From Pseudomonadales bacterium (GTDB taxonomy: Bacteria > Pseudomonadota > Gammaproteobacteria > Pseudomonadales > Azotimanducaceae), in assembly GCA_041395945.1 (NCBI GenBank), contig JAWKZN010000001.1:930001-994000 (forward strand): a stretch of DNA of 64,000 nucleotides, given 5' to 3'. The position numbers and the translations under genes were made by a program. This document shows, in pieces, positions 51,180 to 60,976 of the stretch. A model generated the notes under the pieces. It worked only from the letters and a program-made list of their open reading frames with translations. It was not told the DNA's origin and ran no database searches. Positions within the stretch are counted from its first letter, which is position 1; every line of letters begins with the position of its first letter.

Positions 51180-52583
51180 GTGACAGCTTTCGATTTGTTC
51201 ATTGTCGGCTCCGGCCCCGCCGGGCAGAAAGCGGCAATTCAGGCTGCCAAGGGTGGCCTGCGGGTGGCGGTCTGTGAACAGCTGCGCCAGGTCGGGGGTG
51301 CCTGTGTGCAGTTCGGCACGATCCCCAGTAAGGCCCTGCGCGAGCGGGCGATGTCCCAGGCCCAGGCACTGCGCCGGCTGGCGGGTATGGATATCGTGCT
51401 GCCTGCTGGCAGTGGTGGTGTGCAGGGTCTGATTGGTGAGATGACCGACGTGCTCAGCACCCACGATCAGTACATGCGCACTCAACTCAAGCGCAACGGC
51501 GTTGCGATCGTTCACGGGCGGGCGGGCTTCACCAGTCCGACCGAGTTGAACGTCCGGTTCGTGGACGGTCATTCGGAATCATTCCGTGCCGCGAATGTGC
51601 TGATCGCCAGCGGCTCGAAACCCCGACATCCTGCTCAGATCGCTGTGGATCATGAAGCCATCTATGACAGCGATTCGATCCTTTCGCTCGCCTATCTGCC
51701 GGAAAGTCTCGTGGTACTGGGTGGCGGTGTGATTGCCTGTGAATATGCGTCGATCTTCTCGTTACTCGGCGTGAAGGTGACCCTGGTGGACCGGTTTCCG
51801 CGCCCGCTGGGTTTCCTCGATGCGGATCTCACCAGTCGTTTTCTCGAAGCATTCGAAGCCGGCGGTGGCGAGTTTGTCGGTGAAGTTGAAGTGACCGGTT
51901 GTGGTGTCGACGCGCTGGGCGCGGTTGAAACTCAACTCGCCGACGGTCGGACTCTGCGCAGCGATAAACTGCTCTGTGCCCAGGGCCGGATAGCCCAGGT
52001 CCAGGGCCTGGGAATAGAAAACGCCGGATTGTCGCTCGATGCCCGCGGTCTGATCGAAGTGGATGCTTCAGGTCGAACTGCGGTCCCCAGCATCTATGCG
52101 GCGGGTGATGTAATCGGTCCGCCGTCTTTGGCGTCTGCCTCCATGGAGCAGGGTCGTCGGGTCGCCTGTGCTGTGCTGGGCATCGATCCGGGTCGCCAGG
52201 GAGACTGGATACCCACCGGCATCTATGCCGTGCCGGAACTTGCCTGTGTGGGTCTGACCGAAACTGCGGCCCGTGCGCAGGATCCTGACTGTGTGACCGG
52301 CATTGCGCACTTTGACGAGATTGCCCGGGGCCACATCGCCGAACAGACACGCGGACTGCTGAAGCTGGTCGTCGGCAGGGATCGGAAAATCCTGGGTATT
52401 CACATCGTCGGCGCCCAGGCAACGGAGCTGATCCATATCGGGCAGATGGGTCTCATACACGGCGCGAGCGTCGATACCTACATCGAAAACTGCTTCAACT
52501 TCCCGACCTACGGGGAAAGCTACCGGGTCGCCGCCCTGCAGGTGGCCGGTGCGCTGGATGCCGGACGGCGCACGGCGGCGTGA
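51180..52583 (+). CDS. sthA: SthA, soluble pyridine nucleotide transhydrogenase
   Basis: Balances NADH and NADPH. The 467 residues have an FAD-binding motif (LFIVGSGPAGQKAAIQAA) and the modified disulfide region GGACVQFGTIPSKALRE, where the second cysteine of dihydrolipoamide dehydrogenases is replaced by Thr, as in SthA. A second nucleotide-binding motif (LGGGVIACEYASIFSLLG) is present, and the C-terminal dimer domain ends CFNFPTYGESYRVAAL. Start at GTG 51180 with GAGGA eight bases upstream. Confidence 0.92.
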   Translation: MTAFDLFIVGSGPAGQKAAIQAAKGGLRVAVCEQLRQVGGACVQFGTIPSKALRERAMSQAQALRRLAGMDIVLPAGSGGVQGLIGEMTDVLSTHDQYMRTQLKRNGVAIVHGRAGFTSPTELNVRFVDGHSESFRAANVLIASGSKPRHPAQIAVDHEAIYDSDSILSLAYLPESLVVLGGGVIACEYASIFSLLGVKVTLVDRFPRPLGFLDADLTSRFLEAFEAGGGEFVGEVEVTGCGVDALGAVETQLADGRTLRSDKLLCAQGRIAQVQGLGIENAGLSLDARGLIEVDASGRTAVPSIYAAGDVIGPPSLASASMEQGRRVACAVLGIDPGRQGDWIPTGIYAVPELACVGLTETAARAQDPDCVTGIAHFDEIARGHIAEQTRGLLKLVVGRDRKILGIHIVGAQATELIHIGQMGLIHGASVDTYIENCFNFPTYGESYRVAALQVAGALDAGRRTAA

Positions 52584-52771
52584 CGATCCGTGCGGGCAGC
52601 CCGCAAGTCAAACAGCCGTACTCGGCCTCGCTACACGGCCCGGTACAGCAGGTCCTCGCCCACGCCTGCAAAACCCTTCCGAGATTTGTGGCTGTGCTTC
52701 GGTGCGTATGGCCGTCACCCGTGATATCAAGCGGCCCGTAGCTGCAGCGGCACGCTGGTGACAGCTGTGTG

Positions 52772-53386
52772 TCAGGCGGTAGATTGGGTGGAAATGACAA
52801 AACGGGTCAGTCGACGGCTCGCCGCTGGCGGGAGATCGAGGAACTGCACGCCCAGGTGATTGCCATCGCCGGTTGCAGACTGAATGGAAGAGACGGTGGC
52901 GCTGCCCGGGTGTCTGACGCCGGCCGCCGTGGTGCGACCGGTACACAGCAGATGAAACACGCCGGATGGACCCTGCGCCGGCAGGACCAGGTGTACGCCG
53001 ATGAGGGTGCCGACCGGCAGTGGGCTGGGATGATTGAAAGCCATGCCTTCAGCGCTCAACTCGATGTCAACCGCCCTTGGAATCTGCCGCTCCACATCCT
53101 GCCGTACTGATCGTGCAATCAGGTCGAGTTTGTCGTCGAGCAGCCGCAGCACGGTGGTGACGGCAGGATCGCGAACGTCGTGCATCGCGCGCTCCAGTTG
53201 CCCATCCAGGGTCGCCAGCGACTGCTGGATCTCCAGATGGTGGGCGAGTCCCCAGCGGGTAATCAGATCCTTGAGTTCCTCTCTCGAGGCAAGGGGCTGC
53301 CACTGGAAAGGCAGCCGGGCCTGGACTCTCAGCGAGGCCCGTCGATCGTCCGGAGGGGGTGGCGATACTGACTTTGCAGCAGACAT
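52772..53386 (-). CDS. PilZ-domain protein with helical N-terminus
   Basis: A 204-residue protein. The N-terminal part (DDRRASLRVQARLPFQW) looks like the start of a PilZ domain with RxxxR. A helical middle (DQSLATLDGQLERAM-type region at about 50-90) separates it from the second motif (ELSAEGMAFNH) near 110, where the usual Asp/Asn is Glu. The C-terminal LGVQFLDLPPAASRRL is also PilZ-like. Binding of c-di-GMP is likely but the altered motif lowers certainty. It overlaps nothing; 93 bp separate it from lolC on the other strand. Confidence 0.7.
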   Translation of the reverse strand: MSAAKSVSPPPPDDRRASLRVQARLPFQWQPLASREELKDLITRWGLAHHLEIQQSLATLDGQLERAMHDVRDPAVTTVLRLLDDKLDLIARSVRQDVERQIPRAVDIELSAEGMAFNHPSPLPVGTLIGVHLVLPAQGPSGVFHLLCTGRTTAAGVRHPGSATVSSIQSATGDGNHLGVQFLDLPPAASRRLTRFVISTQSTA

Positions 53387-53478
53387 GTATAAAGTCTAGC
53401 AGCGACCGGCCAACCTGCCCGCAGGCCCGGGTCAGGCGAGACGGGCTGCTTGTGTCTACCCCCGCGGTCCGCGGTACC

Positions 53479-54732
53479 ATGGGGCCTCGCCTGCAAGCAG
53501 TTTGCATTTTGATCAGATCCGTTGCCTTCGGTGTTGGCTGGCGCTATGCGTTTTCCCGCCGCAGTTCCATCTCTTTCATCAGCAGCGTGGCCCTGCTCGG
53601 GCTCGCGCTGAGTGTCGCTGTACTGGTTATCGTGGTTTCCGTGATTAACGGCTTCGAGCGGGAATTGCGTACCCGGCTGCTGGGACTGCTGCCCCATGTC
53701 ACCCTGCAGGCCCGGGAAGCTCTGGTGGTGGACGCCGCCGACCTCGATGCATTGCGCACGATACCGGGCGTCGCTGGAGTCGCGTCATTCATTCAGGGAG
53801 CGGGGCTTGCCGCGGTGAGCGATCGGCAGAGTGGTGTGCTGATCGCTGGAATAGATCCGGATTCCTACGGGTCGGTTTCTGCGGTGTCGACTTTCACTGC
53901 GGGTGGAGTGCTCGAACCGGGCCGCTTTCAGGTCTGGCTTGGCAGTGGTGTGGCGAACGTTCTGCGGGTAGAGGTGGGCGACAGTGTCACCCTGGTATTA
54001 CCTTCGGCGCTGATGACGCCTGCGGGGATCTTTCCGCGCCAGAAACGATTCAGTGTCAGCGCGATCATCAGTTCCCGTTCGGAAATCGATTCCCGGGCCG
54101 CCTATATCCATCAGGAGGATGCCCAGCGTCTGTTCCGACTCGGAGATCGGGTGCATGGCTTTCAGCTGAGACTGGACGATCTGTTCGACGCATCCGAAGT
54201 TGCTGCCGCTGCAGTGCATGTGATCGGTCCGGAGCGGGTCTTTTCCCGCACCTGGATGCGTACACACGGCACGCTCTATCACGCGATCGGTGTGCAGAAG
54301 ACAACCATGTTCGTACTGCTGTCTTTTCTGGTCGCCGTCGCTGCGTTCAATCTGGTGTCGACACTTGTCATGGTTGTGGATCAGAGAGATGGAGATATCG
54401 CCATTCTCCGCACTCTGGGGTGCGACAGTGGCACCATTGTCTGGGCCTTTGTCCTGCTCGGTGTCTGTCTGGGTGTTGCCGGAATCGCACTCGGTATGCT
54501 TGTGGGCGTTGCCTGCGCTCTGTCTCTACCGGAGTTTTATGGGTGGATCAGCGCGACATTCTCCCTCGATCTGATGAATCAGTACTTTGTGAGCTATCTG
54601 CCCGTGCGGGTAATTCCCCAGGATCTGCTGGGTATCGCGGTCACCGCGCTGGTGCTCTGTGTGGCCGGCACGCTCTATCCAGCCTGGCGTGCGGCTCTGC
54701 TGCGGCCTTCCGAGGTGCTCGCGCATGAGTGA
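53479..54732 (+). CDS. lolC: LolC/LolE-family lipoprotein-releasing permease (first)
   Basis: Inner-membrane subunit that hands lipoproteins to LolA. The 417 residues have four transmembrane helices: near the N-terminus (SFISSVALLGLALSVAVLVI), then a large periplasmic domain, and the C-terminal three (FVLLSFLVAVAAFNLVSTLV, WAFVLLGVCLGVAGIALGML). The family start VGWRYAFSRR is present. ATG 53479 preferred; TTG 53509 possible. It overlaps lolD by eight bases. LolC versus LolE is assigned by order only. Confidence 0.9.
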   Translation: MGPRLQAVCILIRSVAFGVGWRYAFSRRSSISFISSVALLGLALSVAVLVIVVSVINGFERELRTRLLGLLPHVTLQAREALVVDAADLDALRTIPGVAGVASFIQGAGLAAVSDRQSGVLIAGIDPDSYGSVSAVSTFTAGGVLEPGRFQVWLGSGVANVLRVEVGDSVTLVLPSALMTPAGIFPRQKRFSVSAIISSRSEIDSRAAYIHQEDAQRLFRLGDRVHGFQLRLDDLFDASEVAAAAVHVIGPERVFSRTWMRTHGTLYHAIGVQKTTMFVLLSFLVAVAAFNLVSTLVMVVDQRDGDIAILRTLGCDSGTIVWAFVLLGVCLGVAGIALGMLVGVACALSLPEFYGWISATFSLDLMNQYFVSYLPVRVIPQDLLGIAVTALVLCVAGTLYPAWRAALLRPSEVLAHE

Positions 54733-55420
54733 TCTGACAGGGGTGGCAAGCGGGGCAGTGCTGATCGCCGATCGCCTCACCAAGACCTATTACCAGGGCC
54801 CGGATGCGGTGCCGGTATTGCGCGGTGCGAGTTTTGCTGTCACCGCGGGGGAACGGGTTGCCATCATCGGACGCTCCGGCTCGGGTAAGAGCACGCTGCT
54901 GCACCTGCTCGCCGGACTCGATGAACCGGACTCCGGCTGCGTGCTGGTTGCCGGACAGAATCTGACTCAAGCCGGACCGGCACAGCGGGCACGCATCCGC
55001 AATGCGCATATGGGATTCGTCTATCAGTTTCACCACCTTCTGCCGGAATTCTCCGCACTGGAAAACGTCGCCATGCCCCTGCGATTGGGGGGCATGAGCA
55101 ACACTCAGGCCCAGCGCCTGGCCGCCGATCTGCTGGCCAGGGTGGGTCTGGCCGCACGGCTGTCACATCGACCGGCCGCGCTGTCCGGTGGCGAGCGGCA
55201 GCGGGTTGCGGTTGCCCGTGCGCTGGTCACGGAGCCTGCTGTTGTACTGGCGGACGAACCCACGGGAAATCTCGATCGGCAGAACGCGGAGCAGGTTTTC
55301 GCGCTCATGTACGAACTCTCAGACGAACGGGGTACCGGTTTCGTGATCGTGACCCACGATCAGGACATGCTGCAGGGGGTGCATCGGGTCCTGCAGATGC
55401 ACGATGGGGTGGTCACTTGA
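54725..55420 (+). CDS. lolD: LolD, lipoprotein-releasing ATPase
   Basis: Powers release of lipoproteins from the inner membrane. The 231 residues have Walker A GRSGSGKST at residues 49-57, the signature LSGGERQRVAVARAL near 145, and DEPTGNLDRQNAEQVF. The LolD-specific segment MGFVYQFHHLLPEFSALENV is present. The stop overlaps the TTG of the next gene. Confidence 0.97.
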   Translation: MSDLTGVASGAVLIADRLTKTYYQGPDAVPVLRGASFAVTAGERVAIIGRSGSGKSTLLHLLAGLDEPDSGCVLVAGQNLTQAGPAQRARIRNAHMGFVYQFHHLLPEFSALENVAMPLRLGGMSNTQAQRLAADLLARVGLAARLSHRPAALSGGERQRVAVARALVTEPAVVLADEPTGNLDRQNAEQVFALMYELSDERGTGFVIVTHDQDMLQGVHRVLQMHDGVVT

Positions 55421-56640
55421 GTGGTACCCGGATCGATTCAGTGGCCGTCAGTCTGGCTGCACGCTATCTGAAATCGCGTAAGCGCAAGTTTGCCGCCCTG
55501 ATCACCTGGGTCTCGGTGGCGGGGATGTGCCTTGGCGTTCTGGTGCTCACCGTGGTCGTCAGTGTAATGAACGGTTTCGATGCCGAATTGAAGAGCCGGA
55601 TTCTCGGTGTGGTGCCCCAGGTGCTCATCGAGGATGTGGCGACCACGGATGCACGCCTCGAGCAGGTCCGGTCAATGCCGGAAGTAGCGGATCTGTATGA
55701 CTTCTTCGTCACCGCCGGCATGGTGACCCGGGGTGGTGCGGTGAATCCCATCTCAGTTTACGCCATAGACCCTCAGGCTCAGGCGGCGCTCGCGGTGTTA
55801 CGCGAGCACATGATCGACGGATCGCTGGCAGATCTCTCCGGCGAAGGTCGAGGTATCGCCCTCGGCGCACCGCTGGCCGGCCACCTGGGATTGCTGCCGG
55901 GAGATGCGGTCGCGGTGATCCTGACGTCGCCGGAAGCGTCCGGACCGCGTCCGAGTCTGCATCGCTTCGAGCTTACGGCCACGTTCGAGATCGGCGCTGA
56001 ACTGGATTACTCCCTGGCGGTGGTGGCGCTGGACGACATCGCGGCCATGGGGCTGGGTGCTGCGGGACAGTCGGGCGTGCGCCTGACCATCTCCAATCCG
56101 CTGCTTGCCGAAGGCGTGGCAGAACAGATCCGTACCCTGCAGCCCGAATGGCGGGTGCAGAGCTGGGCAGACTCCTATGGCGAGCTGTTTCAGGCCGTGC
56201 GCCTCGAGAAACTGCTGATGTTTCTCATCCTGCTGATGGTAGTTGCGGTTGCGGCATTCAATATCGTCTCCGGACAGATGATGGTGGTGACGGACAAACG
56301 CGCCGATATCGCCATACTGCGAACCATGGGGGCCTCGGCAAAGACGATCGGTCTGGCCTTTCTGCTGCAGGGGCTGCTGGTGTCCAGCGTCGGAATACTG
56401 CTCGGCCTGATCCTCGGAGTGCTTACAGCGAGTCAGATTTCAGAGATCGTGGCGCTGATGAAAGCCTGGTTCGATTTCGGTCTGCTCGATGGTACTTATT
56501 TCGTGGAAGTACCTTCCCTGGTCCGACTCGATGATCTGCTGACGATAGGGGTGCTTTCCTGGACTCTGTCTCTGATATCCGCGTGGCTGCCGGCGCGTCG
56601 AGCAGCCCGCCTGAATCCGGTGGAAGGACTGCACGCCTGA
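55417..56640 (+). CDS. lolE: LolC/LolE-family lipoprotein-releasing permease (second)
   Basis: Second permease subunit, 407 residues. N-terminal ARYLKSRKRKFAALITWVSV and VLVLTVVVSVMNGFDAELKS are typical; the C-terminal helices contain LMFLILLMVVAVAAFNIVSG and the ending PARRAARLNPVEGLHA. TTG start overlapping the lolD stop (TTGA). The pair with the first permease gives a standard LolCDE complex, which would process the predicted lipoproteins of the 19309-32753 cluster. Confidence 0.92.
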   Translation: MSGTRIDSVAVSLAARYLKSRKRKFAALITWVSVAGMCLGVLVLTVVVSVMNGFDAELKSRILGVVPQVLIEDVATTDARLEQVRSMPEVADLYDFFVTAGMVTRGGAVNPISVYAIDPQAQAALAVLREHMIDGSLADLSGEGRGIALGAPLAGHLGLLPGDAVAVILTSPEASGPRPSLHRFELTATFEIGAELDYSLAVVALDDIAAMGLGAAGQSGVRLTISNPLLAEGVAEQIRTLQPEWRVQSWADSYGELFQAVRLEKLLMFLILLMVVAVAAFNIVSGQMMVVTDKRADIAILRTMGASAKTIGLAFLLQGLLVSSVGILLGLILGVLTASQISEIVALMKAWFDFGLLDGTYFVEVPSLVRLDDLLTIGVLSWTLSLISAWLPARRAARLNPVEGLHA

Positions 56641-56653
56641 CTCGCCGGATGGA

Positions 56654-57205
56654 TCAGACGCCGTCCTGACCCTGTTTCGCCAGTCGTGCGGCTATCCTTC
56701 GCTCCTTGCGTTCCCGCCAGCGCGCGATCACATGAAAGCGCCAGCCCACCCGTACCAGCACGAAGCCGGTCACTCCGGCTACCCAGCCGCATACCAGTGA
56801 GCCGAACAGCAACGGATAGCCGATGTTGCCCAGATTTGCGCTGAGCCAGGCCCAGTCCAGGTGAATGCCGCTGACCTCCACCTCGCGATCCAGCAACCAG
56901 GCGCCGAGACGATAAGAGAAATAGAACATCGGCGGGATCGTGATGGGATTGGTGATCCACACCAGTGCCACCGACAGCGGCAGATTGCAGCGTGAGAAAA
57001 TCGCCAGCAGCGCCGCGACGAGCATCTGGAATGGCATCGGCAGGAACGCGCAGAACAAACCGATGAACGCAGCGCCGGCGACCGAGCGGCGATGCAGGTG
57101 CCAGATTTCGGGATTTTTAAGCCAGCGGCTTACGGGTCGCAGGGCTGGATTGGCACTGACGTCCCGTGCACTGGGCAGGTACTTTCGTAAAAACGCTTTC
57201 GGCAT
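56654..57205 (-). CDS. DUF2062 membrane protein
   Basis: A 183-residue protein with hydrophobic helices near 45-70 (AAFIGLFCAFLPMPFQMLVA), 75-105 (WITNPITIPPMFYFSYRLGA) and 130-155. This pattern is the DUF2062 family. The basic C-terminus is typical. Start at ATG 57205. Function unknown; neighbours do not help. It ends 13 bp from lolE on the other strand. Confidence 0.85.
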   Translation of the reverse strand: MPKAFLRKYLPSARDVSANPALRPVSRWLKNPEIWHLHRRSVAGAAFIGLFCAFLPMPFQMLVAALLAIFSRCNLPLSVALVWITNPITIPPMFYFSYRLGAWLLDREVEVSGIHLDWAWLSANLGNIGYPLLFGSLVCGWVAGVTGFVLVRVGWRFHVIARWRERKERRIAARLAKQGQDGV

Positions 57206-57319
57206 GAGTGGATTATGCACGGTTGGACCATTGTGTCGCAGCGTGGCCGCGGGTGGGTCCGGGTCATCCGGCCGGTTACTCGGGAGCGTCGTCCGGGCAC
57301 AGTCTGTCGTCGTTGAGCC

Positions 57320-59707
57320 ATGCTTTGTCTGCTCTATGCGGTGGCCGCCGGAATCTGTGTCCTGGTTCTGCCCACGGCGCTCCCGCATCAGGGAAATTCA
57401 GCGGCTTTCAGTCTGCCGCTCATTCTGCTGTCAGGTGTGGTGCTGAGTTACTGCCTTACCCGTCTGTATCCCGGAGCCGGCCGATGGGTGCGGCGTGCTG
57501 CGCCGCTGTGTTTTCTCGCCGGCTACGGGTACGGCGCTGTGCTGCTGCAGATGGACCTGGACCGGCGTCTGCCGGATTGTGCGGATGCAGACTTCCGTAC
57601 TTTCACGCTCGCGGTCGAATCCGCGCCTGAAGTACTCGGTGTCACGGAACGGGGTCGAAACCTGCGGTTTCTGGCCACGGCGAGTGAAATATCCGGTGGA
57701 CCCGCCTGCGCCGGTCTGGGGCAGCCGCGGGTGCGGCTCACCTGGTACTCGGCGCCGCCGCTCGCAGCTGGCCAGATCTGGCGGGTGGAAGGAAAACTGC
57801 GCCCGGGGTGGAGTTATCGCAATCCGGGTGGATTCGACTACGAGCGCTGGTTGCTCGGACAGGGTCTGCACGGGACCGGTTATGTGAAATCGGGCGATCT
57901 GGTGGAGGGCGCCGAACCCCCTTCATTCTTCCGCCTGAGGGCGCTGCTGGAAGCCTGGCTGGCCGGGCAGCCCCTCTCCCAGCAGGGTCTCGTCCGCGCA
58001 CTGCTGCTGGGCGACGATTCGGGCATCGCAGCCGATCAGTGGCAGCGTCTGCGGGACAGCGGTCTGATTCACGTGGTGGTGGTGTCCGGGCTCCATGTCG
58101 GCATCGTGACCGGTGCCGGGTTCTGGCTGGGGCTGATACTCATGCGGGGACTGCCTGTCCTGACCCGACGTATCGGTGTTCGGCGCCTGGCGATTCCCTT
58201 CGGGCTCCTGCTCAGCGGCATCTACGTCCTGCTCACCGGTGCCGCAGTGCCCGCCAGGCGGGCGTGGCTGTTCAGCGCCGTGCTGCTTTCCGGCATGGCG
58301 GGCAGTCGCCGGCTATCGCTGCCGGGTGTCTTCGGCCTGGTCATTCTCGTGGTCCTGGTCAGCCAGCCCCTGGTCGTGCATCAGCAGGGATTCTGGCTGT
58401 CCTTTATCGCGGTTGCCGCCCTGCTGCTGTACTTCAGTACACGGCAGTCGGGAAAGCAGTTCCGGACAGCGCAACTCATCACAGCGCAACTGGTACTCTG
58501 CATGGGGCTTTCTCCGGCCCTGGCACTTTTTCAGGGATCCATCCCGGTGACCGCCGCTTTTGTGAATCTTCTGGTGGTGCCATTGATCTCTCTGCTGGTA
58601 CTGCCCGGACTGCTGGCCGCTGCGCTGCTCGCATTCTGGCTCGGGCAGCCGGCAGCCCTGTTGCTGTGGCTGACCGACAGGCTTCTCATGGTGACGGATC
58701 GCATCGCGGCGCTGGCTGCCGGGGTTCCCGCGCTGCAGGCGGTGCCACCGCCGGGATGGTCCGTGCTGGTGCCCCTGTCTGCGACCCTGCTCATGCTGTG
58801 CAGCCTGCCGCGGCGCTGGCTGCCGGTGATCGGGGCGGCCTGGCTTATCTGGCTGGCACAGGCGCCGGCACATCCGGAGCGGGGGACGTTCAGAATCACC
58901 GCATTCGATGTCGGCCAGGGCAGTGCCATTCTGGTGCAGACGAACCACCACAATCTGCTTTTCGACACCGGCCCCGTCTTCAACGGAGGGTTCAATCTCG
59001 GTGAGGTCGCCGTGGTCCCCGGCCTGGCGCGTCTGGGCGTTGCCGGACTGGATGGACTGGTGGTGAGCCATGCAGATACGGATCACAGCGGTGGTCTCGA
59101 GGCGATTCTGAGTGCTCTCCCTGTGCAAACGGTCTGGGCCTCATTTCCCCTGGAAAACGACGGTGCGGCGCGCGGTGTGGGGCAGAGCATGGTCGGTACA
59201 GCGGCGCTGTGCAGCGCCGCTGTGTCCTGGCGATGGGACGGTGTCGATTTCGCCTTCCTGCATCCGGGATCGGAATCGGGCCTGAGTAACAATGATCGCT
59301 CCTGCGTGCTGCTGATTCAGGGCGGAAAACGGCGGGCCATTCTGGCAGGTGACATCTCCCGGCGTGTGGAGTCGCGTCTGCTTTCCCGTGGGCTGGGTCC
59401 GGTGGATCTTCTGATGGCCCCTCACCATGGCAGCCGCAGTTCGTCTTCCCCGTCCTGGGTTACCGGTCTTACTCCAGTGATCGTGTTTGTCAGTGCACCC
59501 CGGCGCAGCCGCTTCGGGCATCCGCACCCCGACGTGGTGTCGCGCTATCAGGCGGCAGGCGCGAAGGTATATGTGACGGGTTGGAGTGGCGCATTGAGCT
59601 GGTCGAGTGCAAGGCCGGGGCAGGTGCGCCAGCTGCGGATCGAGGAGCCTGCCTACTGGCGGGCGCCGGTACTGACTGCGACTGCGCGCGCGTCATCCAG
59701 CCGGTGA
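57320..59707 (+). CDS. comEC: ComEC/Rec2-family DNA-uptake channel protein
   Basis: A 795-residue inner-membrane protein that moves single-stranded DNA into the cell during transformation. The N-terminal DUF4131-type region, the competence membrane domain (LGDDSGIAADQWQRLRDSGL, then HVVVVSGLHVGIVTG) and a C-terminal metallo-beta-lactamase domain (VSHADTDHSGGLEAIL, LMAPHHGSRSSSSP, FGHPHPDVV) are all present. The gene seems intact. Its last 55 bp overlap the convergent DUF2244 gene. Natural competence would need further genes not seen here. Confidence 0.92.
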   Translation: MLCLLYAVAAGICVLVLPTALPHQGNSAAFSLPLILLSGVVLSYCLTRLYPGAGRWVRRAAPLCFLAGYGYGAVLLQMDLDRRLPDCADADFRTFTLAVESAPEVLGVTERGRNLRFLATASEISGGPACAGLGQPRVRLTWYSAPPLAAGQIWRVEGKLRPGWSYRNPGGFDYERWLLGQGLHGTGYVKSGDLVEGAEPPSFFRLRALLEAWLAGQPLSQQGLVRALLLGDDSGIAADQWQRLRDSGLIHVVVVSGLHVGIVTGAGFWLGLILMRGLPVLTRRIGVRRLAIPFGLLLSGIYVLLTGAAVPARRAWLFSAVLLSGMAGSRRLSLPGVFGLVILVVLVSQPLVVHQQGFWLSFIAVAALLLYFSTRQSGKQFRTAQLITAQLVLCMGLSPALALFQGSIPVTAAFVNLLVVPLISLLVLPGLLAAALLAFWLGQPAALLLWLTDRLLMVTDRIAALAAGVPALQAVPPPGWSVLVPLSATLLMLCSLPRRWLPVIGAAWLIWLAQAPAHPERGTFRITAFDVGQGSAILVQTNHHNLLFDTGPVFNGGFNLGEVAVVPGLARLGVAGLDGLVVSHADTDHSGGLEAILSALPVQTVWASFPLENDGAARGVGQSMVGTAALCSAAVSWRWDGVDFAFLHPGSESGLSNNDRSCVLLIQGGKRRAILAGDISRRVESRLLSRGLGPVDLLMAPHHGSRSSSSPSWVTGLTPVIVFVSAPRRSRFGHPHPDVVSRYQAAGAKVYVTGWSGALSWSSARPGQVRQLRIEEPAYWRAPVLTATARASSSR

Positions 59708-60174
59708 ATGGTGGCGCGCAGGTGCCGCACCAGGTCGTCCTTTTCCTCCGCGTTCAGAAAACGACCGACTTCCAGCCGTTCCTTCCGGCAACGCAGCGAG
59801 ATGCGCTTGCCATACCAGGGATGCCGCGACGCCGTCACCTGAAACCGGGCGAAGTAACGGTCGAAGGTCCTGCGCTGGGTAGGGGCGCGGATGCCGCTCT
59901 CGTAGATCAGTTCCCGGTCGGTGAGAGTCAGAACTTCGGTTGTGTGGGTGCGCCGCACACAGTAGTAGAGGCAGGCGAGCAGCACGCTCATTTCGAGCAC
60001 GGTGAAGGGCAGAATGACCCAGATGCCCTTGAAGCCGAAGGTGACTGCGACCGTGAGAGAAACCACCATAAGCGTGCAGACAAACCAGGAATTGGCTCTC
60101 CAGCTCCAGGAACGGTTGGGCTGCAGCACAATGGTGCCGGTATGGATCTGGTCGTCAAACCGGCAGCTGATCAT
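59653..60174 (-). CDS. DUF2244 membrane protein
   Basis: A 173-residue protein with two transmembrane helices near 33-75 (NSWFVCTLMVVSLTVAVTFG, GIWVILPFTVLEMSVLLACL), the DUF2244 arrangement, then a soluble domain with RIAPTQRRTFDRYFARFQVT-type sequence. The start overlaps the stop of the PilZ gene by four bases, so it is co-translated with it. Function unknown. Confidence 0.75.
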   Translation of the reverse strand: MISCRFDDQIHTGTIVLQPNRSWSWRANSWFVCTLMVVSLTVAVTFGFKGIWVILPFTVLEMSVLLACLYYCVRRTHTTEVLTLTDRELIYESGIRAPTQRRTFDRYFARFQVTASRHPWYGKRISLRCRKERLEVGRFLNAEEKDDLVRHLRATIHRLDDARAVAVSTGARQ

Positions 60175-60917
60175 TCTGCACCCTGGAGCCGGGACCACTC
60201 CAGCGCCTGGCCTGCCAGGTTGCGCACCTGGTCGTCGACGAAGGTCGAGTCTTCGATGTCCCGTCGCCGGTTGATCCAGCGACAGGCGCGGATCCGGCCT
60301 TCGGCCGGTTTGCGGAACCTGCTGTCGTCGACGGTCACCAGGGCATAGAGCCTGGCCACGGCTGCTTCCGGAAGGTCTGAGGTGGCATCGGTTTCGAAAC
60401 CGAGGAGTTCTTCGATTCGATTGAGTTTCAGTGCAAAGAGGTGAGCCAGCTGGTCTTCCAGCGCGACCCGCCAGGGTTGCCCGACGGTGAGATACAGGCC
60501 TGGGAATGACCACTTGCCATGCTGCTGCACCAGCAGCAGTTCACCCCTGGGATTTACAGCCAGGGCGCTCACATGTACCTGATAGTAGTCCCGGCCGACC
60601 TCGAGTTCGGAGCGCAGACGCCCCACACTCTGCCAGAGATGACGGCCGGTCCGGTTCAGAAATTCCAGCCCCATACCCTGCTCGTCGATCCTGCGGACCT
60701 CGAGTTCGACGGTGGGGGTAGGTGATGCGTCCACGCTGTTAGGATTGAGTACTCTGAGCTTCAGTTTTGCGCCTGGACCGATCCGCTCGTCGCGGAACTG
60801 CAGATAAACACCGCCTTCCGATATGTCCCGTGCGACGCAGCGGCAGTGGCCAACCGCCGGGTGCTGCAGTTCGACCAGCAGCGGGAGTTGAATCCTTGGG
60901 TGCTTTCTCTGCTCCAT
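60171..60917 (-). CDS. PilZ protein fused to a degenerate Nudix-like domain
   Basis: A 248-residue protein. The first 105 residues are a PilZ domain with the c-di-GMP motifs RKHPR (residues 4-8) and DISEGG. From about 115, VSALAVNPRGELLLVQQHGK and WSFPGLYLTVGQPWRVALED read like a Nudix core strand and loop, but the GX5EX7REUXEEXGU catalytic residues are absent. It probably binds a nucleotide ligand without hydrolysing it, or has another role. The domain call for the second half is my inference from the pattern. It is coupled to the DUF2244 gene. Confidence 0.7.
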   Translation of the reverse strand: MEQRKHPRIQLPLLVELQHPAVGHCRCVARDISEGGVYLQFRDERIGPGAKLKLRVLNPNSVDASPTPTVELEVRRIDEQGMGLEFLNRTGRHLWQSVGRLRSELEVGRDYYQVHVSALAVNPRGELLLVQQHGKWSFPGLYLTVGQPWRVALEDQLAHLFALKLNRIEELLGFETDATSDLPEAAVARLYALVTVDDSRFRKPAEGRIRACRWINRRRDIEDSTFVDDQVRNLAGQALEWSRLQGAE

Positions 60918-60976
60918 GATTCCTTCAATTGGCGGCCGATAGGTAACTTTACTTAGCTGCTGCCGGTCAATCGAGC

